NCBI GenBank assembly: GCA_041595255.1
Contig: JBFHKR010000057.1
Location: 1 to 15,784, forward strand
Source of the DNA: PGYR01 sp041595255
Lineage (GTDB): Bacteria > Bacteroidota > Ignavibacteria > Kapaibacteriales > UBA2268
DNA: 15,784 nucleotides
Direction: 5' to 3'
This document shows positions 14,280 to 15,784 of this stretch, in pieces. The position numbers were made by a program, and so were the translations under genes. Positions within the stretch are counted from its first letter, which is position 1; each line of letters opens with the position of its first letter. Below the pieces are notes generated by a model. It did not search any database, had not been told where the DNA came from, and was given only the letters and a program-made list of their open reading frames with translations.

Positions 14280-15784
14280 ATGAAGTGTTTATATAATATG
14301 AAGTTGATAAACACATTTGCTCTAATATTCTTTGTATTTACTATTCCTATTTATTCTCAATCCTTTGTAAAAGAGGGTATTTATGCAGATGGAAGATTAG
14401 AAGTTGGAGCTACAGGATATTTGACAAAATATTTTGGAGAGTTTACTGACAACAATGTTGGTTATGCAGGTGGCTTTTTTACTCGGTATTTTTTTCCGTA
14501 TGTACCTGAGTTTGCTATAGGAGCAAGAGCTGGAACTGGTTATCTGAAATACGAGAGAAGATATATAAATAGACTTGGTGAAGATTTCTACAGACAATTC
14601 CCTCGAGAATATTTTCTAGATGCAGACAAAAGGTCTTACGAGAGAACAACTAAAATTACTACAGTCGATTTTCTTTTATTTGTAAATTTACTTCCCCGCT
14701 CCCAAATCAATTATTATATCTTTGGTGGCTTTTCTGTACTTTCCTTTCAAAATCAAGATATACAAGATAGTCCTTTAGACCCAGGTGGTGATAGAATTCA
14801 CTATCCAGAATTCAAAGTTCAAGATGAAATTGATTTCCATCCTGTTGGCGGTATGGGGATAGATGTATTTCTGTACAGGGATTTATCTCTAGGTGTTCAT
14901 GCATCTTATCATATACTAACAACAGATTACTTAGATGGTTATGCACAAATACCTCCTGAAGGTTCTGTAGCAAATACTGATGGTATTGGTGAAGTTGGTA
15001 TGAAGTTGTCATATTATCTATTTAGTGATAATGATCCAGATAATGATGGGTTAACAAATGATGAAGAAAAAGAATATGGAACATATCCTTATAAAGCTGA
15101 TACAGATGATGATGGTATAAGTGATTATGATGAGATTCATCTATACAAATCTAATCCACTATCTATTGACTCAGACGGAGACGGATTGACAGATGCTCAA
15201 GAAGTGGCAAATAATACTAACCTAAATGAAGTAGATACTGACAAAGATGGTTTAACAGATTACGAAGAAGTTATGCTTCACAATTCTAACCCAAATATTG
15301 CCGATTCGGATAGAGACGGATTGACTGATTTAGAAGAAGTTAAAGCTGGATCTGACCCGATGAAAGGAGATACTGATGGCGATGGAATACCAGATATTGA
15401 TGATAAATGTCCTTCAGTTTTTGGTATTAAGATACTACAAGGGTGCCCACAAACAGAAGCATTCGTAAAAGAAATAGAAAAAAGAGACACTGTATTTGTC
15501 AAATCAAAACCTGATACTGTAATAATAGTACAGGAAATAGAAAAGATAAAAAAAGGGGAGACTTACAAACCTAAAGGTATTCACTTCTTAACAGGTAGTG
15601 CTGAGATAAGAGTAGAGTCAGAACTTATACTCGATGATATAGCCAATTGGCTAGAGAGAGAAAAAGACATAAAAATCGAAATTCAAGGTCATACTGACCA
15701 AGAAGGAAATGAAGATGTAAATATGAGATTATCCATAGATAGGGCAGAGGCAGTTATGTTCTACCTGATAAAGAAAGGAATATC
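14280..15784 (+). CDS. OmpA-family outer-membrane protein with thrombospondin type 3 repeats (3' truncated by window)
   Basis: The frame stays open to the window end (501 codons seen), so the gene is partial. Order of parts: signal peptide ending near YSQS (residue 28); a beta-barrel-like region to about 248, with alternating strands and a last strand KLSYYLF; calcium-binding thrombospondin type 3 repeats (250-378) built on D-x-D-x-DG-(L/I)-x-D and ending DKCP; a charged linker; and an OmpA C-terminal peptidoglycan-binding domain from about 426. In that domain GHTD (470-473) and LSIDRAEAV contain Asp473 and Arg488, 15 residues apart like the two diaminopimelate contacts of E. coli OmpA. The domain is cut before its end; some 30-40 residues are probably missing. 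The protein should tie the outer membrane to the cell wall. Start ATG 14280 or the in-frame ATG 14298 (MKLINTFALIF), which gives a more usual signal peptide; neither has a clear ribosome binding site. Confidence 0.9.
   Translation, partial: MKCLYNMKLINTFALIFFVFTIPIYSQSFVKEGIYADGRLEVGATGYLTKYFGEFTDNNVGYAGGFFTRYFFPYVPEFAIGARAGTGYLKYERRYINRLGEDFYRQFPREYFLDADKRSYERTTKITTVDFLLFVNLLPRSQINYYIFGGFSVLSFQNQDIQDSPLDPGGDRIHYPEFKVQDEIDFHPVGGMGIDVFLYRDLSLGVHASYHILTTDYLDGYAQIPPEGSVANTDGIGEVGMKLSYYLFSDNDPDNDGLTNDEEKEYGTYPYKADTDDDGISDYDEIHLYKSNPLSIDSDGDGLTDAQEVANNTNLNEVDTDKDGLTDYEEVMLHNSNPNIADSDRDGLTDLEEVKAGSDPMKGDTDGDGIPDIDDKCPSVFGIKILQGCPQTEAFVKEIEKRDTVFVKSKPDTVIIVQEIEKIKKGETYKPKGIHFLTGSAEIRVESELILDDIANWLEREKDIKIEIQGHTDQEGNEDVNMRLSIDRAEAVMFYLIKKGI
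15027..15413 (+). repeat. Thrombospondin type 3 repeat region in the OmpA-family gene
   Basis: At least six units with the core D-x-D-x-DG(L/I)-(T/S/P)-D occur at spacings of about 20-25 residues: DPDNDGLTN, DTDDDGISD, DSDGDGLTD, DTDKDGLTD, DSDRDGLTD and DTDGDGIPD. Between them runs a YEE/DEI/EEV helix-like stretch ending in NP or DP. The aspartates chelate calcium in such repeats, giving a stiff rod between barrel and wall-binding domain. Unit sequences differ at DNA level, so this is an old repeat, not a recent expansion. Confidence 0.85.

Overview
The window (about 30-35% G+C by eye) looks like a chromosomal segment from the Bacteroidota/Chlorobiota (FCB) group. Four things point there. 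A secreted protein ends in a C-terminal domain of the type IX secretion (Por) sorting kind. The rpsA gene has a promoter of the Bacteroidota type (TTTG, 19-nt spacer, TAnnTTTG). An OmpA-type outer-membrane protein carries thrombospondin type 3 calcium repeats. secD and secF are two separate genes, not the fused secDF common in Bacteroidia, which leans toward Chlorobiota, Ignavibacteria or Kapabacteria-like relatives; this last placement is inference. Several genes have clear Shine-Dalgarno sequences (secD, rpsA, the SRPBCC gene, the type IX cargo gene).

Layout. Positions 1-67 hold the last codons of an unidentified gene, followed by a short palindromic repeat of a kind I recall as widely dispersed in bacterial genomes, and an AT-rich gap. 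A plus-strand secreted propeller-like protein with a type IX sorting domain (345-1763) meets a minus-strand SRPBCC protein (1801-2241) across a perfect 14-bp hairpin. A rho-independent terminator separates that gene from rpsA (2348-4465, minus), which encodes a six-domain ribosomal protein S1 with a long charged repeat tail. Upstream of rpsA lie its likely promoter and a 16-bp palindrome. A minus-strand cluster of overlapping genes follows: a GT2 glycosyltransferase (6895-7806), a second glycosyltransferase-like protein (6072-6905) and a YtcJ-type amidohydrolase (4595-6133).

Only 29 bp separate this cluster from a divergent AbgT-family transporter (7836-9344). The rest is on the plus strand: secD (TTG start), secF and a single-domain STAS protein packed as one operon, then a terminator-like hairpin, purA, and an OmpA-family protein cut off by the window end.

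Functionally this is mostly housekeeping: translation (S1), protein export (SecDF, which with Sec delivers type IX cargo and outer-membrane proteins to the periplasm), AMP synthesis (PurA), envelope anchoring (OmpA), glycan synthesis and transport. I found no phage, IS element, CRISPR array, tRNA or rRNA, and no clearly new multi-gene system. The items most worth a second look are regulatory: the palindrome at the predicted rpsA start site, the hairpin and small ORF in front of purA, the STAS gene coupled to secF, and the dispersed-repeat-like palindrome at 76-103.
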